From NCBI GenBank assembly GCA_033439295.1, contig JAVTLE010000008.1:1364001-1428000 (forward strand): 64,000 nucleotides of DNA, read 5' to 3'. Position 1 is the stretch's first letter. Every line of letters begins with the position of its first letter. Position numbers and translations under genes: made by a program. The notes beneath the pieces are model-generated. The model was not told the origin of the DNA. It saw only the letters and a program-made list of their open reading frames with translations, and ran no database searches. Shown in pieces: positions 23,601 to 36,131 of the stretch. The DNA is from Deuterostichococcus epilithicus (taxonomy: Eukaryota > Chlorophyta > Trebouxiophyceae > Prasiolales > Stichococcaceae).

Positions 23601-26600
23601 GGCGTCCAAGCGGCGGGCGCACCGGATGAAGTTGTCCAGCAGCGACAGGATGCGGGACAGCAGCGGCTGCACTGCGGGGTAGAACTGGACCACCAGGTCC
23701 ACCATGTGCTGAAGGCACTGCGTGCACGTGTCGTACAGCCAGGCGTCCTCCTCCGCCCGCCTCGCCTCGTCCGTGAACGTCGTCGTGTCCGTCACCTGCG
23801 GGTCGCGACTGCGGGTCGCTGGCGCCAGGGCTTGGAGGCAGCAGTGACCAGGCACCTGGTCGCAGGCGATGGCACATGTGGCTCTTCCGGAGCCTGCAGC
23901 AGCGCCGCGCTGAGGAGGAAAGACATTGTGTTCTGGACCTGGGGGGCAAACGCTGTCTGCAGGCAATACTGAAGGGACTCGGATGCGCTGCTGTAGGGCG
24001 CGCCTCGGCCCTGACGTGGTCGAAGATGGATAGGAGCACGCTGTCAAAAATGCGCGTCCAGAACTCCGGGGTGAACGCCGCCCCATGATACGTCAGCGTG
24101 TCGAACAACACCTCCAGCGAGCTGTACCTGCGCAGCCCAAGGAGAAGCCGGGGGTCGGACAACTCATATCTTCTTCTGGAGAGCCGCTGTCAAATGGTTT
24201 GGCAGAACGCATGAGCTCCCACTAGACTCAGATGTCGCCTGCTTGTTCTGAACTCAAAGCTGCAGCTCCTGTCTCAGGCCCGTGGACCTGCTGCAGACAC
24301 CACCACAAGCGGCCTGCCGCCTGCGCTCGTGAAAGGAGAATCCGGATGCGTACGGCCGGGGCAGGCGCACCGGATGTCGGCACGCGGGTCGAAGGTGAGC
24401 TCGGACAGGCCGGCGAGCAGCGGGAACCAGAAGTACATGTGCTCGTCCTTGTCCGTGAAGCGCAGCCCGCGCCCCTTGGCGGGCGTGCCCTCGCCGCCCT
24501 CTGCCGCATCCGTCTCCGGCGGCAGCACCTGCCACGGAACATAAAGGGGGGTTCGAACGAGGGCTTTTCATGCAATGACCCTTTCTGCGGCAAGTGAAAC
24601 ACCCACACTGGATGCGCACCAATAATAACCAACGATCCCTCTTGCAAAGGGCAGCTCAAAGGCTGCAGCGGTGGGATGCGAGCGAGCCGGCCACACATGT
24701 GCGCGCATCGACCAACAGCGTCACTGGACCGGCATCGAGCACAGCATCACTGAACCGGCATCAAGCACTTGACCATGAGGGTGCACCTGCGGCGGCGGGG
24801 TGGCGCCGCTGTCCCGGGTGGCACGCTGCGCCTCCTCCTCGCTCAGCTGCGCCGACCCCGCCTCGTGGATGCGCAGGCCGCGCATGCTCACCGATGCCGC
24901 GGTGCCCTCCGGCAGCGTCTCCGTGTCACCTGCGGCGACGCGTCCATGGCACGAGATCAGGCCTCGACCGGATGAATCAGGCATCTTCACCAACGTGCGT
25001 CTGTGAGCAGTGTTGCCTGCAAAGCCAGTGCCCGGCACCACGCCGATCAGGTGGCTCGGAATCCGCTTCATGCTTCCACAGCGCTGGCAGAAGAAGGCGC
25101 TGGCCGGAGCGCACCGATGTCACCCTCGGCGAGCTTCATGGCGCAGAAGCGCAGGAACGCGATTGCGTTAAGCGCAACGTCCAGGCTGTGCGGGTTGTTG
25201 GTGAAGGCGATGAGGCAGTTGACGCAGTCGGTGAATGTCGTCGTCTCCGTCTCCGTGATGTAGTGGAAGTGCTCGCGCACGATCTTTTCGATGGTCTCAA
25301 ACGCCAGCCGCACGATCGTCTGCTGCTCGTCCGCCGCGGCGGTCGTGAACACCATGAACATGGACTTCCAGCCGGACTTGACGTTGCCCACGCGCGCGAG
25401 CACCATCTGCGACACGCACCTGCAGCGGAGCAGCAATGGCGACGCCGGGTCAAGACAGGCCGGACGGCGATCCGCTTGGTCGGCATTCCTTGGCCTAGGC
25501 TGGCAGACTGCGCTGCGAGCCTGCAAACTGGTTCGACAGCACCATGCACCCGTGGATGCCCGGTTGTGCAATTCGTGCATGCTGATCACACAGCCGTGCA
25601 GAATGCCCCAGAAGAACACACAGAAACCCCAAATGCACGCACCGGATGATGAGCTCCCGGATCTCCAGCGCCTTGGACTGGCGCATGACCACCACGAAGG
25701 GCTTCAGGAAGTCGTTTTGGAAGGAGAAGTTGGCCAGCTCGTCCCGCTCCAGGAACTTCATGGCCAGCTGCCGCATTGAGTCCACGCCGTACATGGCCAC
25801 CTGCGGGGACGGGGCGGGCTTCCGGTTCAAAACTGACTGCAGACGTGCTCAGAACGACTGCACAGCATGCACCCCCAGTGCTGCGATGACCGAAACATAT
25901 GCAGTCCTGAAGAGGTGATTGCTGCAGTAGGGTTTTAGTAAACAGGAGGGTGCACACCTGCAGGTTTGGGTGGCAGCCGACCTCCACGAAGAAATCCGCC
26001 AACACCGCCCAGATGCGGCTCCACACCAGCCTGCGGGCGCCAAATTTTTGTGTCTTCGTGCAGCAGCGAAGCACCAGGACAGCAGCTTTGCTCGAGTTGC
26101 ACATTTCCATCGGTTGAGCCGCGCCTCTATGGGCAGCGTCTGAGAGGCATACAATGTGGCAGAAGTTGGACACGTGGCAGGAGTCGAGCATTGCGGCAAT
26201 CGCAAAGCCGAGCCGGGGGCAGAAGCACGCACCTGATGCGGGTCATGTTGAAGTGCGCGATCTCCACGATCTTGGTGAGGGAGTAGACGCGAGGCGCGCC
26301 AGGGGCCCGCAGCTCCTCCCGGGCGACCGTGCACAGCGCGCGCACAAACTCGACGATGGCCTCGCTGTTGAGCCGGTCCGACCGCACGAAGATGCGGTTC
26401 AGCTCCTGCACAGGTTAGCGTTTTCAGAACGACCTGGTTTCACCTCGAGTCCAGCTCGGCCTGACTTCTGTCTCGACAGATACATGGCTGACGGCTCCGT
26501 TGGTCCATGAGCCTGGAACCTCTTGCTGCATGCAAGGGACATGCCACAGCAGCCTGGCCGAGTGTGCCTGCTATTGGACAAGTCTCACAGCACTCGTCAG

Positions 26601-29600
26601 ACGTGCCTGGGGGTCGATCTCCCGCAGGATGGCGGCGGCGGGCGGCGTCAGCTCCGGGCGGTGGCCCTTGCCAGCAGTGCCTTGGAAGAAGGACGGCTCC
26701 GGCAGCAGCTCGTGCCCGTTCGCCTGCTTGTCGCCTGTAATTTTGGCGGAGAGATGCCCTCAATATCGAGCATGCCTGGAATGGGTCTCATGCTGCCAGG
26801 AGTCTGTGCAGTCAATGACCCTGAGACGAGCCGGACAGCGGCACTGTTAATCGCATGAGACGCCTGCAGCAGCAGACGAGTTTGCAGGTGGCGAGTCCAG
26901 TAAAGAGTCCTGCATCACCTTCGGGCTTGGCAGGCTTGGCGCTGGCAAACAGGCCGCGGCGCAGCTTGGAGAACCCGGAGGGGGAGGCGGGCTCCGGGGT
27001 CGGCGGCGCGAATAGCGCCATGTCCGTGATGCCGCCCGCCGCCATCTGGCTCAGCAGCTCAAAGCGCGAGATGCAGCGCAGCACCTCCGGCCAGACGTCC
27101 TGCATGGCATGTGTGAAGCAGGTTCATCAGCACAGGCGCTGCACATGTCGACAGGGACATCCTGCGCTGCCTGTACGGTGATTCTGGACTTGTGCACGCC
27201 AGGGTTATTCGGGGCCTACAAAGGGTGTGCTTTCACGGCGGCGCAGCTGCAATGCCTGACTGGCATGCGGATCAGGGGGCGGGTCGCACGTGGAGGTGGT
27301 TGCCGTTGTCCTCGGCGATGAACAGCATGGAGCGGAAGGCCTTTGCGGACTTCTGCTCCATGCTGGCCGGCGTGTGCAGGTTGGTGAAGCGCGCCAGGCT
27401 CGTCACGAACCTGAGACGCCGCAGGCATGGCACGTCAGACTTGCTGCTGGGAAAGGCCCTGCTGCGCACCCCACCCACCGCCAAGACAGCGCAGAAGCTG
27501 CACAGGCGTGTGGGCAGCTCGCCATGCGCTTGCTGGGTGATTGAGGGATGATCGCAGCCCCTCGTGGCTCCAACTGGCCGACGTAGTTTCGAAATATCAA
27601 GCAGAAGCAAAGGGTCGCCTCACGTGTTGCGCAGCATGTTCATGTCCAGCAGGCTGGTGATGCGGATCGCCGCCACGAAGCCTGCCAGGCACAGCCCCAC
27701 CGTCTGCGCAGCACAGGCATCCTGTGAGTCTCCGCATCACTGCACAAATCAGTCAGGCCACTCGCTCCGTCTGCAACTCCTTCAGATGGACCGAACCTCG
27801 GCTGCAGTGTTGCAGGACATAGGAGCACCTTCTCGGGTCCCAGGCGAAGGCGTTTTGACAAGATTGTCAGGGTGTGGTCCGGCAGCACGCACCTTGCCCT
27901 CGTGGAACTCCTCGAACAGGACGGAGAAGGCGCCGAGGAAGGGCGCCCAGGAGACGTCCAGCATCGGGCGCACCGTCTCGCCCTCCACTGCACTGAAGAA
28001 GGTCGCCCCCTTGGCCTGGTCCCTGCAGGGCCGCATGCAGAGCCAAGTCAGGAGAGGCACCGAATACAGCCTTCCCCACCAGCGCACATCCGCATTGGCC
28101 AGGCATGAAGCGCAGGCCCCATATCAATGCATTTGTACGCTGCATGAGCAGCGGCAATTCCAGGTTGGCATGAATTGACCAAGGTGAACGCACCGCAGGT
28201 AGTCGTGGGTGCGGCGGATGGCCTCGTCGGACGGCTCGTTGGAGTAGGCCTGCTTGCGGCCAGGGATGAGGGACAGGATGCTGTCCATCCAGGTGACCGC
28301 TTTGGCCTGCTGCTCCTTGGCGCTCAGAATGTCCGTCGGGTTGTCCTGCAGCGGCGCCGGTGTGCAGGGCAGTCAGCGGTCAGCAGCCAAATTCCAAAAG
28401 CAATGCCGCTGTTGCGAATTGGGCCGTGCAAGCTTGTTGGCTGTGCTCCGACCCAGACGACGAATGCTGTGAATAGTGAATGGAGATCCCAGTCCCAGTC
28501 AGCAGGCCCAGACTGGTGCAAAGCGGCACACCTTCATCTTGATTTCGTTGTGGACGATGCGGTCGTAGACGGCCTCCATGTAGTCCTGCGGCAGGTCGCC
28601 GCCATCGTTGATGCCCCGGTTGTTGCGCAGGAAGTCCTGCGCAGCAGACACAGCCATCAGGGTTGAGCATCTGCTCCAAGTAGAGCGCCTGATGAGGGCT
28701 CGCAAGAGGCCACCAGCTGACAGCCAAGCAAGCAGGCAGTGTCCGCACCCTGGTGTGCATTTGCAGCTGGTTTCTGACAGCAAACAGCACAGCGTTGCGG
28801 TACAGTTCAGGGTAGTTTAGTTGCACTTGTCTTGAGCCGAAGGGGAGCGCGCGGGAGGTGGGGGTGGCACCTCCTTGGACATCTTGACTTTGACGCCAGG
28901 GTTGTGCGCATCGGTGTTGAGCATGATGACAGAGTAGGCCAGCACATACGCCACGTCCGCGCTCTTGAAGGTGTCCGGGTTGCAGTGCACGAAGCGCTCT
29001 GCAAACTTTTCCATCAACCGGTCGATCTTCTGTGCCTCGCCCGGCAGCCGGAAGCCGTCTAGGAAGCGCCTGCGCATTCGTGAGCACATAAATTAGTCTA
29101 AGTTTCGTCGGATGATAATCCGGGCCCGTCGACTGACTAACTTCAGTCTTTTTTCTTGGCACAGCGCAAGACAAGAGCACGAAATGGTCGCGCTGTCGCT
29201 GCGGGCGATTGGCCACAGATACCTCATCAGGCCCGGTAAACCCCCTTCCAATGAAACCAGTGTGAATCTTGCAGCGCAGCCCCACAAATGCACTGCATCA
29301 CCTGATGGCGGCGTCGAAGTCGAGGCTGGTGAAGTCCATGGCGTCCACGTAGGCGTGCATAACCTTGAGAGCCGGCTCCTCCCGCTCGCCCAGGTACTCG
29401 CCTATGACGGCCTTCTCCAGGCCAGAGGTCTTGGCCAGGAACTTGGCGACTGCCTCCGCCTCGGCCCCCAGCATGCCCTGCAGACATGGAGTCAAGGCAC
29501 GCGGTTCAGCCTGTGTCGAGGAAGGTCTGCTGTGTGGCGTGACGGCGGCACTGAGGCGACACTTGGCTGGAAGCATGGCGAGCGTCTCCGCCTCGCCGCC

Positions 29601-32600
29601 CAGCATGCCCCTCCAGACGAGGGGCACAACAGGTACTTGCGGAACAGCAAGCGATGTCAGAAATGATGGCACATGGCTGGGGCAGGTCCGCTTTTGCGCA
29701 CAGTCAGGCAGGCACTCGAATGGCAGATGCACAAGGCAGTCCTCATATACGGTGCCTGCTGGCAGAGACTCGTCCCCAGACACCCCACCAATCAGAGAAG
29801 TGTGTGCGGTGGAGCGTTGCCGAAGCATCGCTGCAAGGGAGGCAAGGCGCACCTGCTCCTGCATGAAGGCGATGCCCTTCTTGGGCTTCTTGTTGAACAG
29901 CGCGATGCCCTGCTGGAAGCCCGTCTTGTATGCCTTCCAGCTTTCCAGCAGCGCCGCCTCCTTGTCGGGCCCGGCCGCCGCCTCGCCTGCGCCAATTACA
30001 AGGACGGGTGTATGGAACAAACAGACAAGAAAGCTTGTCGCCTCGCCTGCATTTGAAATGGGAGATCGAGATGGACTGAAGTTAGTGCACAGTAAAAGCA
30101 GCCAGGCAGTCGGAGTGGCATGCCGTAGAAAGTGAAACGACAGCCACACCCCAGCGAGACGGGCGCGTCTGCCCATCTGCTTCTGTCCCAGGAAGTACTG
30201 TCCGACCCTGCCCTGAGGCTGGGCGCCCTGAGGCCGACAGCTTTAAAGACCTCTGGCCATTCAGAGGAAGATCTGGAGCACGCGTATGCGCAGCGTCCCC
30301 TGTCGCACCGGCGGCGGTGGAGTCTGAAGCGGCATCGTCGCCGACGACGTCCACACCCGGCGAGGCTGCCGCCACCAGCGCGGCGGCGGCCAGCGACGCT
30401 GCCGTCTGCGTGTTGGTGTACCACTCCACGAGCGACCGCAGGATGTTGACGCAGCACTGCAGCGCCTGCCGCGCAGAGGCAGGTCGAGGAGCGTGACGTC
30501 GCATGCGGAGCGGTTTTGACAGAAGCTCAGCGCACTGTTCCTGAGTGCGCATGCGTGCGCGTGGCATTCACAATACTCCAGCTGGTTGCAGACCGCTGGG
30601 ACCTCGCTCGGATGCCTGCGACAGAGCCGCGCCGCCGAGAGCGAGCCATTGAATGTTGCAAATCGCCGCTCGTGATGCACTGACCGTCTTGTCAGGGTTT
30701 GTCAAGGCGCGCACCAGGACACGCAGGGCGCGCTCGTCGTCCTGCTGCTGCACCGGAGCGTCGGGCGTCGCGCCCGTCTGCGCGATGCGCACCAGCGCTG
30801 TGACCATGCGCTCGAACAGGTTGGCGCCCTCCAGGTCGCAGTCGTAGTTGACAAACAGGTCCACCTGCGGGCAGGCCGCAAACACTGCGGGTGGATGCCT
30901 GGTGTGGTGGCCAGAGGTATGGCGGCATCGACGACGGCCAGAAGACACAGTCGCACAGCAGCTTGACATTGTCTTCATGGGTGTTGCTGGTTTCACGGCA
31001 GGCACAGGCATCGGGAGTGGGTTGAGAAATGAGTCGCTGCGCCTCGGGCCTCGAATCCGCACCAGCAGCTGGCCGTCGCCAGTGAGCGCCTCTAGGCAGC
31101 GCAGTACCACCCCCCGCTGCCCGAGGTCCACCGGTGCGGCGCCTGCGAGCAGGTCCCGTCACACTTTCGAGGGTGTATGAAATATCTCCTGGCATGCCGC
31201 CTACGCTCCGGCTTCATACATGGACGGTCAGTGCCTGAGGTGCCGGCTGAGCAAGCGCAATCTTCACAGGAGACGCCAGGGATGCAGCCACTTGAGAGCA
31301 GAAGCACCTTGGCCCGGCGGCGTCTGGCCCGCGGGCGGCGGCTCGATGGAGCGCAGCAGGATCATTGGGAAGAACACGCCGACCTGCATTGATCAGGACC
31401 CAGTGGCAAGCTTAGAGGCAGCTAAACATCGGTTCAGAGGTGGCCAACGCGCACGGCTGCGCCTGTTCTGACGGGCGCATGATGATGTGGATTGCTGTGC
31501 TTTTCGAGGAGCAGCCAGGACCCACCTCGGCCTTGAGGGAGTGGCGGAACTTGGAGATGAGCGTCAGGAAGATGGAGCAGCTGAGGCGCAGCGCATGCGG
31601 GTTGGCGGAGGCGCAGTTTTTCAGCAGGCTCAGGCACAGGTAGTGCTTGATGCCGTCCGCAAACTTCTCCGAGCTGGCAAACACGCGGCCGCTGTTCTCC
31701 AGCAGCACCTTCAGCAGCTCCAGCGCCAGCACCTGCGCACACGGGCAGCGGTCGCAGGCTTGGTGGCGGTCCTGAAAGCGGATTTTCGAATGCGGCACCT
31801 TTGCAGATGAAGGCGGGCGAGCCTCAATACATAGCGAACCCAGTGGCACGCAGCTACGCGGCTACCATTTTCGTGGCCTTAACACATAGAGAACCCAGTG
31901 GCACGCAGCTATGCGGCTGCCATTTCGTGGCCTTGAGCTCCCTGCAGGCACGATGCCGGAAGTGTGGCCGCAAGCCTGCTCATCGCAGCCGCATTGCCTC
32001 CGGTCACCTTGCCGCGCGTGGCGGTGAGGTCGGTGCCGGACGACGCGTCCGCGGTCTTGATGGACAGCTTGCACAGCGCGCGGAACACCAGGAACGCGTC
32101 CTTCTGCAGCACGCCGTCCAGTGCTGCCGCCTTGGCGCCCGACGGCGTCACGGGTGCGGTTGCGCCGCCGTCCGCGGCCGCTGCTGCAGGTGTGCCGTCT
32201 GCGGCCGCTGCTGCTGCACGTGCAGCCGCGGGCGCGGCGCCGACGTGCAACTGCGGCCGCGGCGTCGACGGGCCGCTGGGGGCGCCGTTCGCAAGCTGCT
32301 CCGCCCCGGCTGCGGCTGGCATGAGGCGAGTCTCAAATGTGCATCAGCGCTGTTGCCACTGGGGCAGGCACAGTGGCTGTGCCCCAAAGATATGTATCGT
32401 GCACATAGCAACGCGCCTGCATGGGCAACCGGAAACTGTGCAGCCGTTCACAGTGCACACTGAGATCAACTTTTGAACCGCACCTGCTGCTGCATCGTCT
32501 GGCGCTGCCGCCTCGGCGTCAGGTGCGCCGTCTGCGTGTGCGGCAGCGGCGGGGGCATCCACTGCGCGCAGCTGCTTCATCGGCGAGACAGGACTGCCGG

Positions 32601-35118
32601 GGCCGTCCGTGCTGTTGACGCGGCCAAATGCATCGTTGACAAACGCGTCGTTGAGCCCCGTCTCGATGTCTGTCGCGTAGAAGCCGAAGGGGTCCACCGT
32701 CGAGACCACCTGCGGAGCCGGCAGCAGGCAGTCGGCAAGTGACAACCGAACAGGCCGTCAATGCGTCTGCCATGCCTCCAATGCCATGCAGACGACGTAG
32801 AACGGCTTCACTGCTGCCAATGTAGCCAAGGACTCAGGAGCACTGCGACTGCTGTGAAGCTGCGACGGCGCCAAAACCCTGCCGACCAAATTTCGCCCTT
32901 CTCCGGCCGCTCCCCTCCGCACCTCGTGCAGGAAGTTCTGGACGAAGGCGGACACGGAGGAGGCCTCCACGGGCGGCAGGCCCAGCACGTCGGTGACGAC
33001 GATGGGCGGCAGGCTGACCGCCTCCGAGTGGTGCTCCATGCGCTGGAAGACGATGTTGACCATCTGCGTGAGCGACGCCTTGGCCGTGTTCTGGTTGACC
33101 TCGCTCTTGGACAGCAGGAAGATGTTGTAGCACGTCCGCACCGCCTGCAGCTCGCCGGACACCTGATCTCAGGCTGGCGTTGCCTGAGGGTCATGTGCCA
33201 CCCCGCTGTGCAGAAGGCTGTGCAGTTTATGGTACGAGCAGCTGCTCCATGCTGCTGCTTCATGCCGCAATTGGCGCCAGCATGTTTTGATCAGCATGGC
33301 CATGAAGCTTAGGAACCGGCTGCAGGTGTACCGTCGAACTCACCAGCAGCAGCGCCTGCCCGTGGATGTGCAGGGTGTTGGAAGTGACGGCGGTGAGGAG
33401 GCCCTTGAGCACGCGCAGCTCCACGCCGTCGTCTGCAATGTCGTCGCATCGACACAGCAGCTCCACCGCCTGCGCCTGCGGCATCCCAGACACAGCACCC
33501 TCGGCCTCGATGGGACTCAAGGGAGCTCTGAACTTCCGAGTCGAAGCAAAGGTACACCAACCATGTGGGGGATCCTTCACATCCATCACCGCTCAAGGCT
33601 CGCAGCTTGGGACGCATGATCGAGGACAAGCCACTCAGAGCTTGCGCAGCATAAGTGGGGCACCTGTGGCGGCAGGGCCTCCGCGACGTCCACGGCATCC
33701 TCGTCGTCGTCCTCCGCCGCGACGCGCCGCTTGCCCTTGGTCCCGGAAGCGTCGCGCCGGTGATTGATCGTGTACACCCGCCCCTGCACGCACAGAGGCC
33801 TTCGTCGGGTCTGGGCAGAATGCGTCTGAGCGTGAGCGAGCGCCTGATCTGTCCAGGAGAGTTTCTCTCCCCTCTCCAGCAGGGCAATGACGAGGTGATG
33901 CAGCAGAGTCCCAACCAAATCGTATCTTGCGCTGCATCATGCCCCGTGTACAGCATGCTGACCGTCTCTGCTGTGTATGCAATGCACGGTCGCCAGGCGG
34001 CTGTGAGTGCACCAGCAGCAGCAAGCAGGTGGCGCCTCCCACGGTCCCAGACAGAGCATCGACTCGCCTGCAGCGCCTGATGTGCGATGAGGCGCTGTAT
34101 GAGGTCCAGGGCCACCTCCACCAACGCCGTCTTCCGCGTATCCACCGCCTGCCGCAGGACCTCCAGCAGCGCTGCGGCAACACCACGCGGTCATGCTGGG
34201 CAAGTCATGAGGCACAGCACGCCTTTGTCAGCATTGCCCAAGGTTAGCTGACATCTTGTCGCCTGCAGGCTACGCCCTCAGGCGCTGGTGGCGGCAGCGC
34301 TGCTTTGGAGTCATCACTGGCACCTGGCGTCGGCAAGCCATTAGAACATAAGTCGATGCTGCACAAGCAGGCACCCACTCTGGGCAGCTTCCTCCGAAAG
34401 GGCACGCGGGCTGGTGATCGGCGGCGCTTCGTCCTGCAGCGTGATGCGCATCACTGCCTCTGCCGCGTCTGACTCTGTTGCCGGCAGCGCGTGCTCGCCG
34501 GCGACTGGCAGGTGCGCCGCCGCCACAGAGTCTGTCGTCCCCCGACCCTCTGCTGCAGCCGCTGGCCCTGCCGATCCGCCATCAGGTGCGTCGCCTGCCC
34601 GTGCCGTGCCCGCAGTGCTGCCGCTGGCTGCGCCCTCGGCTGGCGCTCCCTCCTCTGCAGGTCCGCCCGCCGCCGGGTGACCTGAGGGTGGATGGTTCGC
34701 TGCCTCTTTTTCGAAGCCACTCGACTGCAGCAAGGTAGAGATCATTTCCAAGGTGCACATTTTAGAGAGAATGCATGACATTCCCACCTGTATCTCATCC
34801 ATATAAGGCTGCTCACACACCTGCTGGAGCGGAGGAAGCTGTCGGTTGCGCGCCATAATCGCCCAGCAGGGTCGGCAGCCGCTCAAGCAGCTCCTGCAGT
34901 GTAACACGAGGACAGGGTTGATGTCTTAAGTCACTATGTCCTGTGCTGACAATCTGCTGTGAGCTGACGCCCGCTCCGGCTGTTGGTTACCAGTGACAGA
35001 CGGGTGCGCCACTCTTGACGCGCACCTTCGTCTCCTGCCGCAGCGAGGCGTACTTGCGGCCGGAGGCTGCATCACATATCTTCTCGAGCGCGGAGCCGAT
35101 GAGCTGAGCCGCGACCAT
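20695..35118 (-). CDS. BIG-class ARF guanine-nucleotide exchange factor (Sec7 domain)
   Basis: Large ARF-GEF of the BIG/Sec7 family that loads GTP on ARF GTPases at the trans-Golgi to drive coat assembly. About 39 exons, about 1990 aa. 5' part: 35026-35118, 34821-34893, 34406-34681, 34068-34171, 33664-33783, 33344-33475, 32923-33144, 32484-32709, 32008-32309, 31526-31732, 31308-31383, 31063-31142, 30685-30864, 30282-30465. Sec7 region (residues ~775-965): 29853-29986, 29302-29477, 28871-29069, 28532-28636, with [13 protein letters not shown] carrying the catalytic Glu, and LNTDAHNP. 3' part: 28194-28345, 27893-28022, 27624-27703, 27290-27410, 26919-27099, 26607-26734, 26233-26405, 25958-26030, 25643-25800, 25115-25419, 24787-24929, 24371-24528, 24016-24127, 23623-23795, ~23150-23342, 22780-22905, ~22294-22491, ~21713-21835, 21369-21483, 21027-21145, 20695-20775. 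DCB ([20 protein letters not shown]) and HUS/HDS segments match plant BIGs. Exons after 23623 are less certain at their edges. Start ATG lies 20 nt after the LYR-gene stop. Confidence 0.93.
29452..29640. repeat. Partial duplicate of a Sec7-domain exon start inside the adjacent intron
   Basis: The beginning of exon 29302-29477 (minus strand, peptide [16 protein letters not shown]) has a diverged copy about 110-130 nt upstream, within about 29565-29620, that would read [16 protein letters not shown]. The copy is not followed by the remainder of the exon and is not needed for the conserved protein, so it is probably an intronic relic. Confidence 0.7.
31829..31934. repeat. Tandem ~52-bp duplication in a BIG intron
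   Basis: Two adjacent copies (31829-31880 and 31884-31934) share the core GAACCCAGTGGCACGCAGCT and end in CGTGGCCTT, with only a few differences. Both lie in the intron between exons 32008-32309 and 31526-31732. Confidence 0.9.
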
Positions 35119-35138
35119 TAGGGCCGGGCGGCCAGCTC

Positions 35139-35663
35139 TCAGGCCCGCCGCGCCTGGTGCAGAAAATGCTCAAACAGCTTGTCGAACTCCTCCTGCGAGC
35201 GGCAGCGTCGACGACGTCTTGCAGATAGGCGGTTGCCTAACCCAGCCACCTCTCAGGAGCTATGCAGGCACATATGCTGGAAGCTGTTGGGAGAGGATCT
35301 GCAACTTGGCAAATGTTGGCCTACCGTGCAGTATCTGGCCCGGTGTACCACTCTGTTGCGCTCAGGGGTAGGCCGTGTGCTGACTACCTCAGCGATGCAT
35401 TCAAGATGGAGGTCACGGCCAGGTGCGCAATCAGTCTCGGAAACGGGTCGACGACCCACCTGCGGCAATCCTCGCATCCAGGCGACGACGCGTAAGGCTG
35501 CTGCTGTGTCGCCGTGCAAGCGGCTCAGCTCCTCGGCTCGAGTCTCGTTGCGATGCAAGTCGAACAGCTCTCGGCAGTTGTATTCAATCTTCCTGCCAAC
35601 AGGTCGCACCGGGAAGGCCCTTGCCGCACGCAGCAGGTCTCTGTAGAGCTTCGATGCACTCAT
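35139..35663 (-). CDS. LYR-motif (LYRM/complex1_LYR) small protein
   Basis: Small LYR-motif protein. Members of this family act in mitochondria as accessory factors for Fe-S cluster delivery or respiratory-complex assembly, usually with acyl-ACP. Two exons, 35460-35663 and 35139-35192, in phase and with consensus splice sites, give 85 aa. The start MSASKLYRDLLRAARAFP contains the LYR tripeptide at residues 6-8, followed by the conserved GRKIEYNCRELFDLHR helix and a LRVVAWMRGLP segment, then an acidic-basic C-terminal helix. Length and order match LYRM family proteins. No cleavable presequence is obvious. The stop codon is only 20 nt upstream of the BIG ARF-GEF start on the same strand, suggesting one shared transcript. 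The exact family member cannot be named from sequence alone. Confidence 0.85.
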
Positions 35664-36131
35664 GTACCTTTGCAGACGGCGGTGTCGCACTGATCCAGCC
35701 TCTCGCGACCCAGCAACGTCAGGGCTTGTTCCTTGAAAGGGTTTATGCAGCACTTCGTCGTTTTGAGACGATTGTCGCCTCGTCCTATCACACTGCGAGC
35801 CGCGCCAGGGCGCGAGGCAGCTGTTGCACCACTGCTCACTACCTCATCTCTTTGAGCCCTAGCGTCCTGCTTGCAGCGTCAGTGAAGCTCGAGTAGCCCC
35901 AAGACACCCGACTCAACGCCATCTACTTTTCCCGTTCCGAAGTACGCTCCGCCAGGTCGCCGTTCCAGTCTCGGCTCTTCCGTCCGTCCGTCCAGACTTA
36001 GTCAGCGCTCGCATTGCAAAGTTGATACTCGGTTGGTTCGTCTGATCGTAATTCGAATTTCCACCCCCCACAGCGACGCCAGGTTGGCTGAAGCACCTCC
36101 AGTCGTTCAGACGGACCAGCAGTCTGCATCA
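35664..36131. promoter_or_regulatory. Divergent promoter region, LYR/BIG (-) and SelS-like gene (+)
   Basis: 468 bp between the two start codons. This would be the only upstream promoter region for the LYR gene and, if the pair is dicistronic, for the BIG gene as well. No specific element was recognised. Confidence 0.45.
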
